Below are positions 14,607-22,003 of a stretch of DNA of 38,134 nucleotides, piece after piece (within the stretch, counting starts at the first letter, position 1; every line of letters starts with the position of its first letter). The notes below the pieces were generated by a model. That model saw only the letters and a list, made by a program, of their open reading frames with translations, made no database searches and was not told where the DNA came from. Source of the stretch: JAZDCJ01 sp036311985 (GTDB taxonomy: Bacteria; Actinomycetota; Actinomycetes; Actinomycetales; Micrococcaceae); the NCBI RefSeq assembly GCF_036311985.1, contig NZ_JAZDCJ010000058.1; one strand, written 5' to 3'. The position numbers were made by a program, and so were the translations under genes.

Positions 14607-15192
14607 CGTCGAGACTCGCGTAGAAGGCGTCTTCGGCCGCCTGCCGTTGGGCAAGATCGGCTTCAACGAAGGCATCGAAGTCTTCGGCCCGATCGGCGAT
14701 CACGATGTCATCTACCGTCGGTGCAGGGGCTTCGCCGGGCCAGGTGGTCTGCCGGGTGGGGCGGTCGCGATCCAGTCGGGTGCTGCTCGCGGCGACCCAG
14801 TCGCGGAGTCGCTGCCGGGTGTCGGCGAAGTCGCGATGCCACCCGTTGGGTGCGGATCCGTTCTGATCGGGGTCGTAGGCGCACAGCCAGTGCAGGTGCA
14901 GCGCGGACAGTTCCCACAACAGCTCGGGGTGTCGGTACCAGAACGGCGGCACCACACTCGCGGGCAGGCCGTATGTGCGTCGGAGCCAGTTCACCCACCG
15001 GTCGAGTTCGAGCCACTCGGCCCCGGCCTCATCTGCGGTGAGTAGGTTCCAGTTCACCGGATGCGGTGGCCCCGGCAGTGAGTCCGGATCAGACAACGCC
15101 GGCCGCTTCCCCGTCTCCTCCGCGTCGTGGAGTGCGGGTTCGGGCTCGGGTTCGTCGAACTCCGGGGCGTCCTCAGCAACGATGGTGCTCAT
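14584..15192 (-). CDS. DUF4913-type hypothetical protein
   Basis: 202 residues. An acidic, Pro-rich N-terminus (DAPEFDEPEPEPALHDAEE) is followed by a conserved-looking block: WLELDRWVNWLRRTYGL, VPPFWYRHPELLWELSALHLHWLCAYD and GWHRDFADTRQRLRDW. That block matches my memory of DUF4913, which is common in actinobacterial mobile elements and has no known activity. Its C-terminal end has a short charged tail (DFDAFVEADLAQRQAAEDAF). It starts 12 bp after the SSB stop and overlaps the excisionase start, so it is part of the ssb-xis-int transcript. Confidence 0.7.
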   Translation of the reverse strand: MSTIVAEDAPEFDEPEPEPALHDAEETGKRPALSDPDSLPGPPHPVNWNLLTADEAGAEWLELDRWVNWLRRTYGLPASVVPPFWYRHPELLWELSALHLHWLCAYDPDQNGSAPNGWHRDFADTRQRLRDWVAASSTRLDRDRPTRQTTWPGEAPAPTVDDIVIADRAEDFDAFVEADLAQRQAAEDAFYASLDDERPDRR

Positions 15193-15204
15193 GGCTTTCC
15201 CTCC

Positions 15205-15681
15205 TCACAGTCCAGGTACGGGAGGTGCCTGCGTGCTGGGCCGGTCCGGTGCCTGGAACTCTGGGGCCGGCCTTGTCGGTGCCTCCCGTGCAGGGCCGTC
15301 CTGGTCGAGGGAAGGCGTGTTGCGAGGCGTGCGGTCGACGTCGTAGCGGGTGCGGGCGAGATCGTGGCCGATCTTCTTCGCGACGAACTGCTCGGTCTGT
15401 ACCTGCTCACCGTCACGAGTGGCCTCGTACTCACGCACGTACCCCTCGGCGATGAAGTTGTCGCCCTTCCTGAACCGCTCGTGCGCCCGCGCCGCGGTGG
15501 CCCGGAACATCACCAGGTCGTGGAACGTGGACTCCAACTGCGTGAAGCTGCCATCGAGGTTCCGGTCGAAGTGTTCCTGCCCGAACCGGGCATAGAACCT
15601 CGCCTGCCCCTTGTCGTTGAAACCGAGCTGCGGGGTCGAGGCGATGAACCCCGAAATCGACTGCTGGGTATGAATATCCAT
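15205..15681 (-). CDS. ssb: Single-stranded DNA-binding protein
   Basis: Coats single-stranded DNA during transfer and replication. The OB fold occupies about residues 5-110: SISGFIASTPQLGFNDKGQARFYARFG, then DLVMFRATAARAHERFRKGDNFIAEGYVREYE, a typical SSB strand order. The Pro-rich tail (TPSLDQDGPAREAPTRPAPEF) ends in VPGL rather than the acidic DDDIPF tip of housekeeping SSB, so it may not recruit the usual host partners. GGAG lies about 8 bases before the ATG. It heads the ssb-DUF4913-xis-int unit, with a hairpin and a GCACCT motif upstream. Confidence 0.88.
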   Translation of the reverse strand: MDIHTQQSISGFIASTPQLGFNDKGQARFYARFGQEHFDRNLDGSFTQLESTFHDLVMFRATAARAHERFRKGDNFIAEGYVREYEATRDGEQVQTEQFVAKKIGHDLARTRYDVDRTPRNTPSLDQDGPAREAPTRPAPEFQAPDRPSTQAPPVPGL

Positions 15682-15705
15682 TGCACTGCTCCTTCACGAT
15701 CACCA

Positions 15706-15722
15706 GACCCCGCTGCGGGGTC
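15706..15722 (-). other. Perfect hairpin GACCCCGC-T-GCGGGGTC in the ssb leader
   Basis: An 8+8-bp perfect dyad around one base lies 25-41 bp before the ssb start. It could end the upstream traG transcript or shape the ssb leader RNA. No U-run follows. Confidence 0.45.
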
Positions 15723-15735
15723 ATCCGTGAAAGTC

Positions 15736-15741
15736 AGGTGC
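15736..15741 (-). promoter_or_regulatory. GYGCACCT motif upstream of ssb
   Basis: Reads GTAGTGCACCTGAC on the - strand, with the motif ending 55 bases before the ATG. It is one of a series of such sites at transcription-unit heads of this element. Confidence 0.5.
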
Positions 15742-15762
15742 ACTACAACGACACAGCAACCC

Positions 15763-17541
15763 TCACGAGTCGGCGGGGCGTTGCAAGAGGGCTTCGAGTT
15801 CGGTGCGGTCGGTCTTCAACTGCCCGGCATCGCTACGGTTTGGCCAGGCGCGCAGGTCGGTGACGATCGGTGGTGCGGCGCGCAGTAGAGTGACGCCGGT
15901 GCCGAACGGCAGGGTTCTGATCCGGTCGGGTGGCAGGATCGGCACCCGCCGCACCGAGCGCTGGTTTGACCTGGTGCCGTGGTCGCCGAGAGTCACCGAA
16001 TCGGTGTACTCGTCGCGTTCGCCGATCAGGGTGGAGAGGTCTTGGAGGTCTTTCGAGTTCGACGCCCCGCCGAGAATGATCTTCACGATCGAGGCATCCC
16101 AGATCGCCCCAGCCTGATTCTCCGACCACTTATCCCGCGCCTGCGCAAGCGACTGCAACACCGGCATCGTCGTGATCCCCGTACCGCCTCCCTCCGCCAT
16201 GAGCGTCGGCAGAGACGGCAAGGGGGCCAGGTTGCCGATCTCGTCCAGTGCGAGCAGCAGGGGTGGGTCGAGGCGTGCGCCGGGTGAGCGCGCGGCGATG
16301 CGACGGGCGGTTTCGACGAGGTCTTCCACGAACGCCGCCACCAACGCAGCCGACGCCCCTGCGCCCGCGCCGGTGGCAAGGAGGTAGAGCGTTCCACGGT
16401 TCCGGATGAACGCCTCCGGATCGAACGACTCACCCTCGGCGGGTGAGACGGCATCAAGCACCCTCGGATCGGCAAGCGCCCCCAGCGCGAGGGCGACGCC
16501 CTGCCAGATGGAGTCACGGGTACGAGGGTCGGAGTCGATCATCGCCCCCAACGAATCCGCCCACCCCGCAGCCGCATTCGGATGATTCGTCAGGATCGCG
16601 GCCGCATCCGCAGCCGCCGACGGATCAAGCGTCCAACGGAACAGCTCGGCAGGCTGCCGATGATCCAACGCTGCCGCGTGGAGCAGAGCTTGGAGTGCTG
16701 TTCTGGTTTTGCCTTCCCAGAACCCACCGGATTCGACCCCACCAGCGGAGAGCCCGGTGGCGGAGGCGAGACCGGTCGCGCGGATCATCGCCGTCAGCGG
16801 GTCTTCACACCCCCGAACCGGCGACCACCGCAACCCCGCAGGGAGTCCTTCGGCGAGATGCTGCGGATCGAACACCGCAACCGGACGACCGTCACGTCGG
16901 CGGGCACGCAACGTCGCAGTGAGGTTGTCCGGCCGCGTGCTCGTGGTGACCACCGCGCCGGGCGCGTCCAAGACGGCGTTGATCACGACGTGCAGGCCTT
17001 TGCCGGAGCGGGGCGGCCCAATGAGCAGGATGGAGTCTTCAACTGACGCCCACACCTGTTTGCCGCGTGAGGTTCCGAGTAGATAACCCACATCCTCCGG
17101 TGACGGGGCATCCAGTGACGGGCGCAACGAGGCTGCCCGCCGCAGCAGCGCCTTCGGTGAGGCTGCCTGGGTGACTTCGTGCGTGGTGGCGACCCCGGCC
17201 AGGTGGCGCGGGTCGGTCTCGACCTTGTGGCTGTGGCGGCGCCATTTCATCCAGCACCACCCCAACCCGACCGTCACCAACGCGAGGAGCAAGGTTGTGA
17301 CGATCCAATAGACGACCGGGTTCAGCCCCTCGGCTCCGAGCGCTGTACCGGGGTCGCCGGGGCTGAACAGCACACCCAGCCCACCGGCCGGCCCCGAGGT
17401 GGGTTGAGCCGTGCCGGTGAGGAACGCGGCGACCGACCCGGCACCGCGGAGGACGAGGCCGAGGGCGAAGACACTGATGAGGGCGATGAGGGCGGCGTTG
17501 GTGAGTTCGTCACCCATCGAGCCGGACTGCCGCTCGTTCAC
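15763..17541 (-). CDS. VirD4/TraG-type coupling protein
   Basis: A membrane-bound ATPase that hands the relaxase-DNA complex to the secretion channel. The 592-residue protein has two N-terminal transmembrane segments (about 17-40 and 75-98). Walker A is GPPRSGKG (175-182), Walker B LLLALDEIGNLAPL, and the family phrase TGITTMPVLQSLAQARDKW is present. An all-alpha domain lies between Walker A and B (about residues 225-330). The start is GTG, overlapping the preceding stop as GTGA. It follows the unknown gene at 17538 and precedes ssb. No other coupling protein is present, so it is the likely partner of the MobF relaxase. Confidence 0.93.
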   Translation of the reverse strand: MNERQSGSMGDELTNAALIALISVFALGLVLRGAGSVAAFLTGTAQPTSGPAGGLGVLFSPGDPGTALGAEGLNPVVYWIVTTLLLALVTVGLGWCWMKWRRHSHKVETDPRHLAGVATTHEVTQAASPKALLRRAASLRPSLDAPSPEDVGYLLGTSRGKQVWASVEDSILLIGPPRSGKGLHVVINAVLDAPGAVVTTSTRPDNLTATLRARRRDGRPVAVFDPQHLAEGLPAGLRWSPVRGCEDPLTAMIRATGLASATGLSAGGVESGGFWEGKTRTALQALLHAAALDHRQPAELFRWTLDPSAAADAAAILTNHPNAAAGWADSLGAMIDSDPRTRDSIWQGVALALGALADPRVLDAVSPAEGESFDPEAFIRNRGTLYLLATGAGAGASAALVAAFVEDLVETARRIAARSPGARLDPPLLLALDEIGNLAPLPSLPTLMAEGGGTGITTMPVLQSLAQARDKWSENQAGAIWDASIVKIILGGASNSKDLQDLSTLIGERDEYTDSVTLGDHGTRSNQRSVRRVPILPPDRIRTLPFGTGVTLLRAAPPIVTDLRAWPNRSDAGQLKTDRTELEALLQRPADS

Positions 17542-18074
17542 GACAACGCCTCGATATGGGTGGTGCCCGAGATCCGACCCAGCAGCAGCACATCGCGCCG
17601 CCCACCGTGTGCGGGTGGGAGCTGGTTGAGATCCAGCAACGCACGGGCTCGCCCGTTGGTGGCGTCGGTGTGGGAGACGATGATCGCCACGGCCACGTCC
17701 TCACCGGCAAGGAACCCGTCAGCGGTGACCTCGACCAGCGCCGGCCCCTTCTTCTTTCGGGCAGGCCGTGCGGGTTCTTGGGCTGGTTCGGGCTCGGCAG
17801 GACGGGTGCGGGTGCGGGGTTGGATGAGGTCGGTGAATACCGATCCGTCGACTTCTCGGACTTCGATCCGAACCCCGATGCTGCGGTTCTCGGTGACCGC
17901 ATCGAGCAGGTCGGCGAAGGTGCCGCGCGTCCACTCACCCCTGGCTGGTGGCGGGTACTCGGCGCCGTCGACGGTCACGTCGAGCACACCGGTTTCGGTG
18001 ACTGCGACGCGGACGTGCGGGAGGACAGCCTGTATGTCTTCGGCGATCGTCTTTGCTGCGGGGCGGGCTCTCAT
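17538..18074 (-). CDS. Hypothetical protein coupled to the coupling-protein gene
   Basis: 178 residues if the start is the ATG at 18074 (the frame is open to 18125). An N-terminal part (MRARPAAKTIAEDIQAVLPHVRVAVTETG) is followed by a Pro/Lys-rich linker (RTRPAEPEPAQEPARPARKKK) and a C-terminal alpha/beta-looking segment. No family is recognised. Its stop overlaps the traG start, implying cotranslation and a role near the coupling protein. No Shine-Dalgarno precedes ATG 18074; instead a GCACCT motif lies at -13 to -8, hinting at a leaderless mRNA. Confidence 0.7.
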   Translation of the reverse strand: MRARPAAKTIAEDIQAVLPHVRVAVTETGVLDVTVDGAEYPPPARGEWTRGTFADLLDAVTENRSIGVRIEVREVDGSVFTDLIQPRTRTRPAEPEPAQEPARPARKKKGPALVEVTADGFLAGEDVAVAIIVSHTDATNGRARALLDLNQLPPAHGGRRDVLLLGRISGTTHIEALS

Positions 18075-18081
18075 GCGCGCT

Positions 18082-18087
18082 AGGTGC
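18082..18087 (-). promoter_or_regulatory. GYGCACCT motif at -13 to -8 of a start without Shine-Dalgarno
   Basis: Reads GGCGCACCTAGCGCGC directly before ATG 18074. The spacing is identical to the site before 27909. It is where the -10 element of a leaderless promoter would be. Confidence 0.5.
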
Positions 18088-18115
18088 GCCGCGACGCCGA
18101 TGGGAAACTGGTGAC

Positions 18116-18697
18116 ATGGGTTCACGGGCGGATGACCGGCGGCGCTTCGCCGAGGAGTCCATGCCGCGTATCGCCGCTACTGCCGAGGACGAGGGATTCA
18201 GCCAGCAGGCGTCTTCTGGTGAGCGCAGGTGGGAATGGGTGAAGCCGACATCACCGACCGTGCGGGCGGCGGTTCTGTTGTCGGAGATGACGCCGAGGAA
18301 CGTCCGTGATGGCGTGGATGTTCAGGCTTACGGGGCGATCTATCTCGATCAGGTGGAGCAGCGGCTGCATGAGGACGGGCAACGGCACCCGGACGCGGCG
18401 ACGCTGATGGCTCCGCTGCGGGCTTGGGGATCAACCTTCACCCGTGATGGCGCCTACCGGTTCCGGCGGAGCGCCGATCCGGAGTCCAGGGTGGAGGAGC
18501 TGGCCGGGGATCTGAGATCGTTCGCAGCTTTCGCCACCGCGATCCGTGACGTGACGGATCTGAGCGAGGCTCGCTTGGCGCGCTCACGCATCCGCAGGCA
18601 CGTCACCGCGGGCTTGGCACCCGGCTACGCGGCCCCTCAGGTCGCCTCGCTCATCGCCGAGATGAACACCAACACCGAAACCGGCGTCGAACCGTAG
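18116..18697 (+). CDS. Hypothetical protein on the opposite strand
   Basis: 193 residues from ATG 18116, divergent from the gene starting at 18074. It is mostly helical-looking and charged, with blocks EWVKPTSPTVRAAVLLSEMTPRNVRDGVDVQAYGAIYLDQVEQRLHEDG and VEELAGDLRSFAAFATAIRDVTDLSEARLARSRIRRHVTAGL. There is no signal peptide or transmembrane segment. I recognise no family. Third-position GC looks coding, and the opposite-strand frames look weaker. It converges on virB4 with a shared terminator hairpin. It is one of three lone + strand genes inserted in the - strand transfer block. Confidence 0.6.
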   Translation: MGSRADDRRRFAEESMPRIAATAEDEGFSQQASSGERRWEWVKPTSPTVRAAVLLSEMTPRNVRDGVDVQAYGAIYLDQVEQRLHEDGQRHPDAATLMAPLRAWGSTFTRDGAYRFRRSADPESRVEELAGDLRSFAAFATAIRDVTDLSEARLARSRIRRHVTAGLAPGYAAPQVASLIAEMNTNTETGVEP

Positions 18698-18711
18698 GCG
18701 TCATGGACCGG

Positions 18712-18750
18712 GAAGTTCCCGCGAGAACCGTCAATATTCACGCGAACTTC
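18712..18750. terminator. Convergent hairpin between the + strand unknown and virB4
   Basis: GAAGTTC (18712-18718) pairs with GAACTTC (18744-18750), with extra GCG pairing inside. It sits exactly in the 52-bp gap between two converging genes and touches the virB4 stop codon, so a two-way terminator is likely. Confidence 0.5.
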
Positions 18751-20231
18751 TAGACGTTCTGCTTGAGCCGCAAGCTTGTGTCGAAGAGCGAATATTCAGC
18801 AGGGTGCAGTTGGTGTTGAGTGACGAAAGACCGGTCTTTGATCCGCCACAGCCCCTGCCCGACACCTAATCCGGGTAGGAGTTTCTGCTCGGTGCCAGTG
18901 AGCCCGAGTGCGGATGCGGTGGCTCCGAGCTGGTCGGATTCTTGCCGGTAGACGATCCGGGTTTCCGCGTTCGCGAGCAGGGAGTTGGCGAGGGATCGCA
19001 TGGCGGAGCCTTGGTCGCCGACGTTGTCCAGGTCGGTCAACTTGTGAAAGATCAGCATGTTCGCGATCCCGTAATGCCTCGCGAGACGCCAATGCGCATC
19101 CATCCGCTTCAAGAGTGCGGGGTGGCTCATGAGGCGCCATGCTTCGTCGTAGATCACCCACCGCTGCCCACCGTTCGGGTCGAGCAAGGCGGATTCCATC
19201 CACGCGCTGGAGCACGTCATCAGCACCGAGATCAGGGTGCTGTTTTCGGTGACGCGGGAGAGGTCAAGGGAGATCATCGGCAGTGACGGATCAAACCTGA
19301 CGGTGGATGGTCCGTCGAAGAGTCCGGCGAGGTCGCCGGCCACGAGGCGCCGCAGTGCGTGCCCGACCAGTCGGCCGTCTTCGGCGAGGCGTCTGTCGGT
19401 GTCGTCGGTGGGGTTCAGGACGTGGTCGACGACCATCGGCAGGATCGGCACATCGTTCTCCCGCACCGCAGCCGTCAACGCCAGATCGATCGCAGTGTGC
19501 TCCAACGGCGTCAGCCCACGCGCGAGCACCGTCTCCGCGAGAGCGCCGATGAGATCCCGGCGGCGCGATGCGACGGTCGCGGCCCATTGCTCATCCGACA
19601 GCCCTGATGGTCGGTGCCCTTCATCGAGGGGATTGAGGCGGGTGTTGAGGCCGTGGCCAAGGACAATCGCCCGCCCACCGACCGCCTCAGCGACGGCCGT
19701 GTGCTCGCCCTTCGGATCACCGGGAACGTAGACTCGCCGCCCGAACGGAAGCGATCGCGTGTAGAGCGACTTCGCCAGGCTCGATTTCCCGCTACCGACT
19801 ATGCCGGCGAGGACGACGTTCGGGGCGGTGATGACCCCGCGTGCGTAGAGCACCCAGGGGTCGTAAACGAAGCTCCCGCCGGAGTAGAGGTCCTGGCCGA
19901 CGAAGACACCGTCAGAGCCGAGCCCGCCTTCGGCGACAAACGGATACGCCCCGGCGAGGGTCGCGGACGTGTCTTGGTGGCGGGGCAACTTGAACCTGCC
20001 CGGCGTCCGCAAGGTTGCGGCCCCTGGTTCTCCGGCAGCGGGCAGGTAGGTGGTCGCGCGACGTTCCGCGCGCTCGGCTTCTGCTTTCGCGACCGCGACC
20101 GCCTTCTCCGTCTTGCGTTGTTCGGCGGTGATCCGCGCGGCGGCCTGCCTGCGCTGTTTGCGGAGCTTGCGGCGTTCGGATGCGGGTGCGACGAGGACGG
20201 AGGTGTGCAGGCGCTCGGGCTCAGAGTTCAT
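18750..20231 (-). CDS. VirB4-type conjugation ATPase (ATPase half)
   Basis: Powers assembly of the conjugation channel. 493 residues: a charged coiled-coil-like N-terminus (about 15-60, rich in Lys/Arg/Glu/Ala), then a TraC/VirB4 ATPase domain with Walker A GIVGSGKSS (143-151), Walker B RWVIYDEAWRLM, and the downstream GIANMLIFHKLTDLDNVGDQ and IVYRQESDQLG motifs. The protein is shorter than full VirB4 because its N-terminal half appears to be a separate protein, encoded at 22004 (SCO6880-like). The start overlaps the preceding stop as ATGA. It follows the unknown gene at 20228 in the same transcript. Confidence 0.9.
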   Translation of the reverse strand: MNSEPERLHTSVLVAPASERRKLRKQRRQAAARITAEQRKTEKAVAVAKAEAERAERRATTYLPAAGEPGAATLRTPGRFKLPRHQDTSATLAGAYPFVAEGGLGSDGVFVGQDLYSGGSFVYDPWVLYARGVITAPNVVLAGIVGSGKSSLAKSLYTRSLPFGRRVYVPGDPKGEHTAVAEAVGGRAIVLGHGLNTRLNPLDEGHRPSGLSDEQWAATVASRRRDLIGALAETVLARGLTPLEHTAIDLALTAAVRENDVPILPMVVDHVLNPTDDTDRRLAEDGRLVGHALRRLVAGDLAGLFDGPSTVRFDPSLPMISLDLSRVTENSTLISVLMTCSSAWMESALLDPNGGQRWVIYDEAWRLMSHPALLKRMDAHWRLARHYGIANMLIFHKLTDLDNVGDQGSAMRSLANSLLANAETRIVYRQESDQLGATASALGLTGTEQKLLPGLGVGQGLWRIKDRSFVTQHQLHPAEYSLFDTSLRLKQNV

Positions 20232-21058
20232 CGTCCGAGCCCCCGCCCCGCATGCTGCGCCGGGCGAGGCGTAGCCGCGAACCAGTCCTTACCCGCAACC
20301 GCGGGTGTCTTCCGGGTAGTGGCGGAGGCGACGGTATCCGTGCTGGGGGCGGCTCTGCCGGCTCCTTCACCCAGGCCGACCGCAGCAACCGCCGGTGCGG
20401 GCGCGGGCTCGGCGAGAGCGAAATCGGCCGGAGCATCGTAAGCGCGGAGTAGGGAGACGTGGCTGAGGAATGGATTGTAGGTCAACGTGTAGTTGCCCTC
20501 GGTGGTGGTGCGGTCGAGGTTCCCGACCGGTGGGGTGTCGTAGACGTACCCGTTGGTAAGGGCAGCATCGGTGGTCTCTTCCCCGTAATCCCACTGACTC
20601 AGGTGCTCGATCCCGGCGGTCGTGCCGTCACGCTGAATGAGATCGAGTACCCGGTCAGCTTCCTCACCATCGAAGAACACAACGCTGACCCACCGCCGCG
20701 CGGTTTCGGGGTCGGGGCGCCAGGCGATCCGGCCCGCTGCGTTCATGGCCGCATCGAGCCGGTCATGTGCGGCATCGATCAGGGTCGCGGCCTGATGCAG
20801 CTCATCCGCCGCAGCCAGCGCATCCTTCGCACCAATCGCGGCGTCACCTTGGTCGTCGAACGCGCGGGGTTGGCCGGTGACATGAGCGGCGGCGAGCTGG
20901 TCGAGTACCTGCCGCAGCGACCGGACACCTGCGAGGAGATCCCCGAGCACCGGATACATCTGCGCCGGCTGGTCAATACGGATTGTCGCGTGCGCAAGAC
21001 CCCGCAGCGCTTCGGATGCTTCGGCAGCATCGGTTCTCGGATCGGTGAAAGTGGGCAT
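20228..21058 (-). CDS. Hypothetical protein upstream of virB4
   Basis: 276 residues. The N-terminal half is Ala-rich and helical (EALRGLAHATIRIDQPAQMYPVLGDLLAGVRSLRQVLDQLAAAHVTG, then DELHQAATLIDAAHDRLDAAMNAAGRI). The middle has ARRWVSVVFFDGEEADRVLDLIQRDG, and the tail is Pro/Ala-rich. No transmembrane segment is seen. A GGGAGGA element supports the ATG. It overlaps virB4 by four bases, so a role in the transfer apparatus is likely, but I know no function. Confidence 0.75.
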   Translation of the reverse strand: MPTFTDPRTDAAEASEALRGLAHATIRIDQPAQMYPVLGDLLAGVRSLRQVLDQLAAAHVTGQPRAFDDQGDAAIGAKDALAAADELHQAATLIDAAHDRLDAAMNAAGRIAWRPDPETARRWVSVVFFDGEEADRVLDLIQRDGTTAGIEHLSQWDYGEETTDAALTNGYVYDTPPVGNLDRTTTEGNYTLTYNPFLSHVSLLRAYDAPADFALAEPAPAPAVAAVGLGEGAGRAAPSTDTVASATTRKTPAVAGKDWFAATPRPAQHAGRGLGR

Positions 21059-21091
21059 GAGAGTCCTCCCTGACGATGGATGTCGCCAGCC

Positions 21092-21097
21092 AGGTGC
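21092..21097 (-). promoter_or_regulatory. GYGCACCT motif upstream of the unknown-virB4 unit
   Basis: Reads AGCTGACGCACCTGGC on the - strand, with the motif ending 34 bases before the ATG at 21058. It lies in the 84-bp divergent gap shared with the DUF4062 gene. Confidence 0.5.
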
Positions 21098-21142
21098 GTC
21101 AGCTATTCCATGCGTGTCAGACGCTCCGGATACCCTTGAAGC

Positions 21143-22000
21143 ATGAGTTTTTCCGCTTCCGTGCTTCGGGTGATGATCGCTTCCCCGTCAGACATTCCCG
21201 ATGCTCGCGATGCAGTAGAAGCCGCGATCAATGACTGGAACAACGCCAACGCTGCAACCAAGCAGGTAGCGCTACTGCCGTGGAGATGGGAGACCTCGTC
21301 CGTTCCTGTCCTCGGAGGTCATCCGCAGTCACTGATCAACTCGCAAGGCGTTGACCAATGCGACATCGTCTTCGCTCTGTTTGGCAGCCGGCTTGGCTCC
21401 CCAACGCCCGACGCGGTATCCGGCACCGTTGAAGAGATCGAACGCGCCGTGGATAGCGGAAAGCCTGTTCACCTCTATTTCTCAACTGCACCGCTTCCTC
21501 ACGACGTGGACACCCAGCAGCTCGACGGTCTCCGGGAATTTCGTGCTGCAATCAGCGAGCGAGGTTTGCTTGGCGAGTTCGCCAACACTGGCCAGCTCGG
21601 CCACGAGGTCTGGAAGGCCATCGAGTACGACATCGCTTCGTTAGAACTGTCAGCCCCGCAACTCCCTGCAACTAAATCTGGTGTGCGGTTCGCGGCTCAG
21701 CCTCAGCAAGAACGAGAACTGACGTCATACGACAGCAAGGGAAAGCCTCGCTACTCCACTCGGCACTGGATCGACATCACCAACACGGGTGACCAAGACG
21801 CCACTGATGTGCGATTCGAGGTCGTCGGAGAAAACTCCAGCATGATCCTGACTAGCGGCGATGAACCCACCGTCATCCATGCCGGCCAGACTCGCCGCCT
21901 GCATGTGCTTCATCACATGGGTGGCGGCGATCCCGACATCATTCGCATCCGCTGGAGCGAGGACGACGAACAGAAGGAACGCGAGTTCCACGTCGGCTGA
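21143..22000 (+). CDS. DUF4062 protein with a C-terminal beta-rich domain; defence-gene candidate
   Basis: 285 residues. The N-terminal 150 or so residues match the DUF4062 pattern: RVMIASPSDIPDARDAVEAAINDWN, LLPWRWETSSVPVLGGHPQ, DIVFALFGSRLGSPTPDAVSGTVEEIERAVDSGKPVHLYFS. This domain has a TIR-like flavour and is often found on STAND-type immune proteins in bacteria. Here it stands alone, followed by a beta-sandwich-looking C-terminus (RHWIDITNTGDQDATDVRFEVVG). Codons are less GC-rich than in neighbouring transfer genes, suggesting a separate origin. It is the only + strand gene between virB4 and the PrgI-like gene, with convergent stops 3 bp apart. No Shine-Dalgarno is seen; a GATACC box 8 bases upstream suggests a leaderless mRNA. 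A defence role is inference. Confidence 0.8.
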   Translation: MSFSASVLRVMIASPSDIPDARDAVEAAINDWNNANAATKQVALLPWRWETSSVPVLGGHPQSLINSQGVDQCDIVFALFGSRLGSPTPDAVSGTVEEIERAVDSGKPVHLYFSTAPLPHDVDTQQLDGLREFRAAISERGLLGEFANTGQLGHEVWKAIEYDIASLELSAPQLPATKSGVRFAAQPQQERELTSYDSKGKPRYSTRHWIDITNTGDQDATDVRFEVVGENSSMILTSGDEPTVIHAGQTRRLHVLHHMGGGDPDIIRIRWSEDDEQKEREFHVG

Positions 22001-22003
22001 CGA

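Noticed and set aside
14607..14675. Longer start for the excisionase
   Set aside because: The added residues (basic, Pro-rich) are the shadow of the DUF4913 C-terminus; ATG 14606 gives the usual size.
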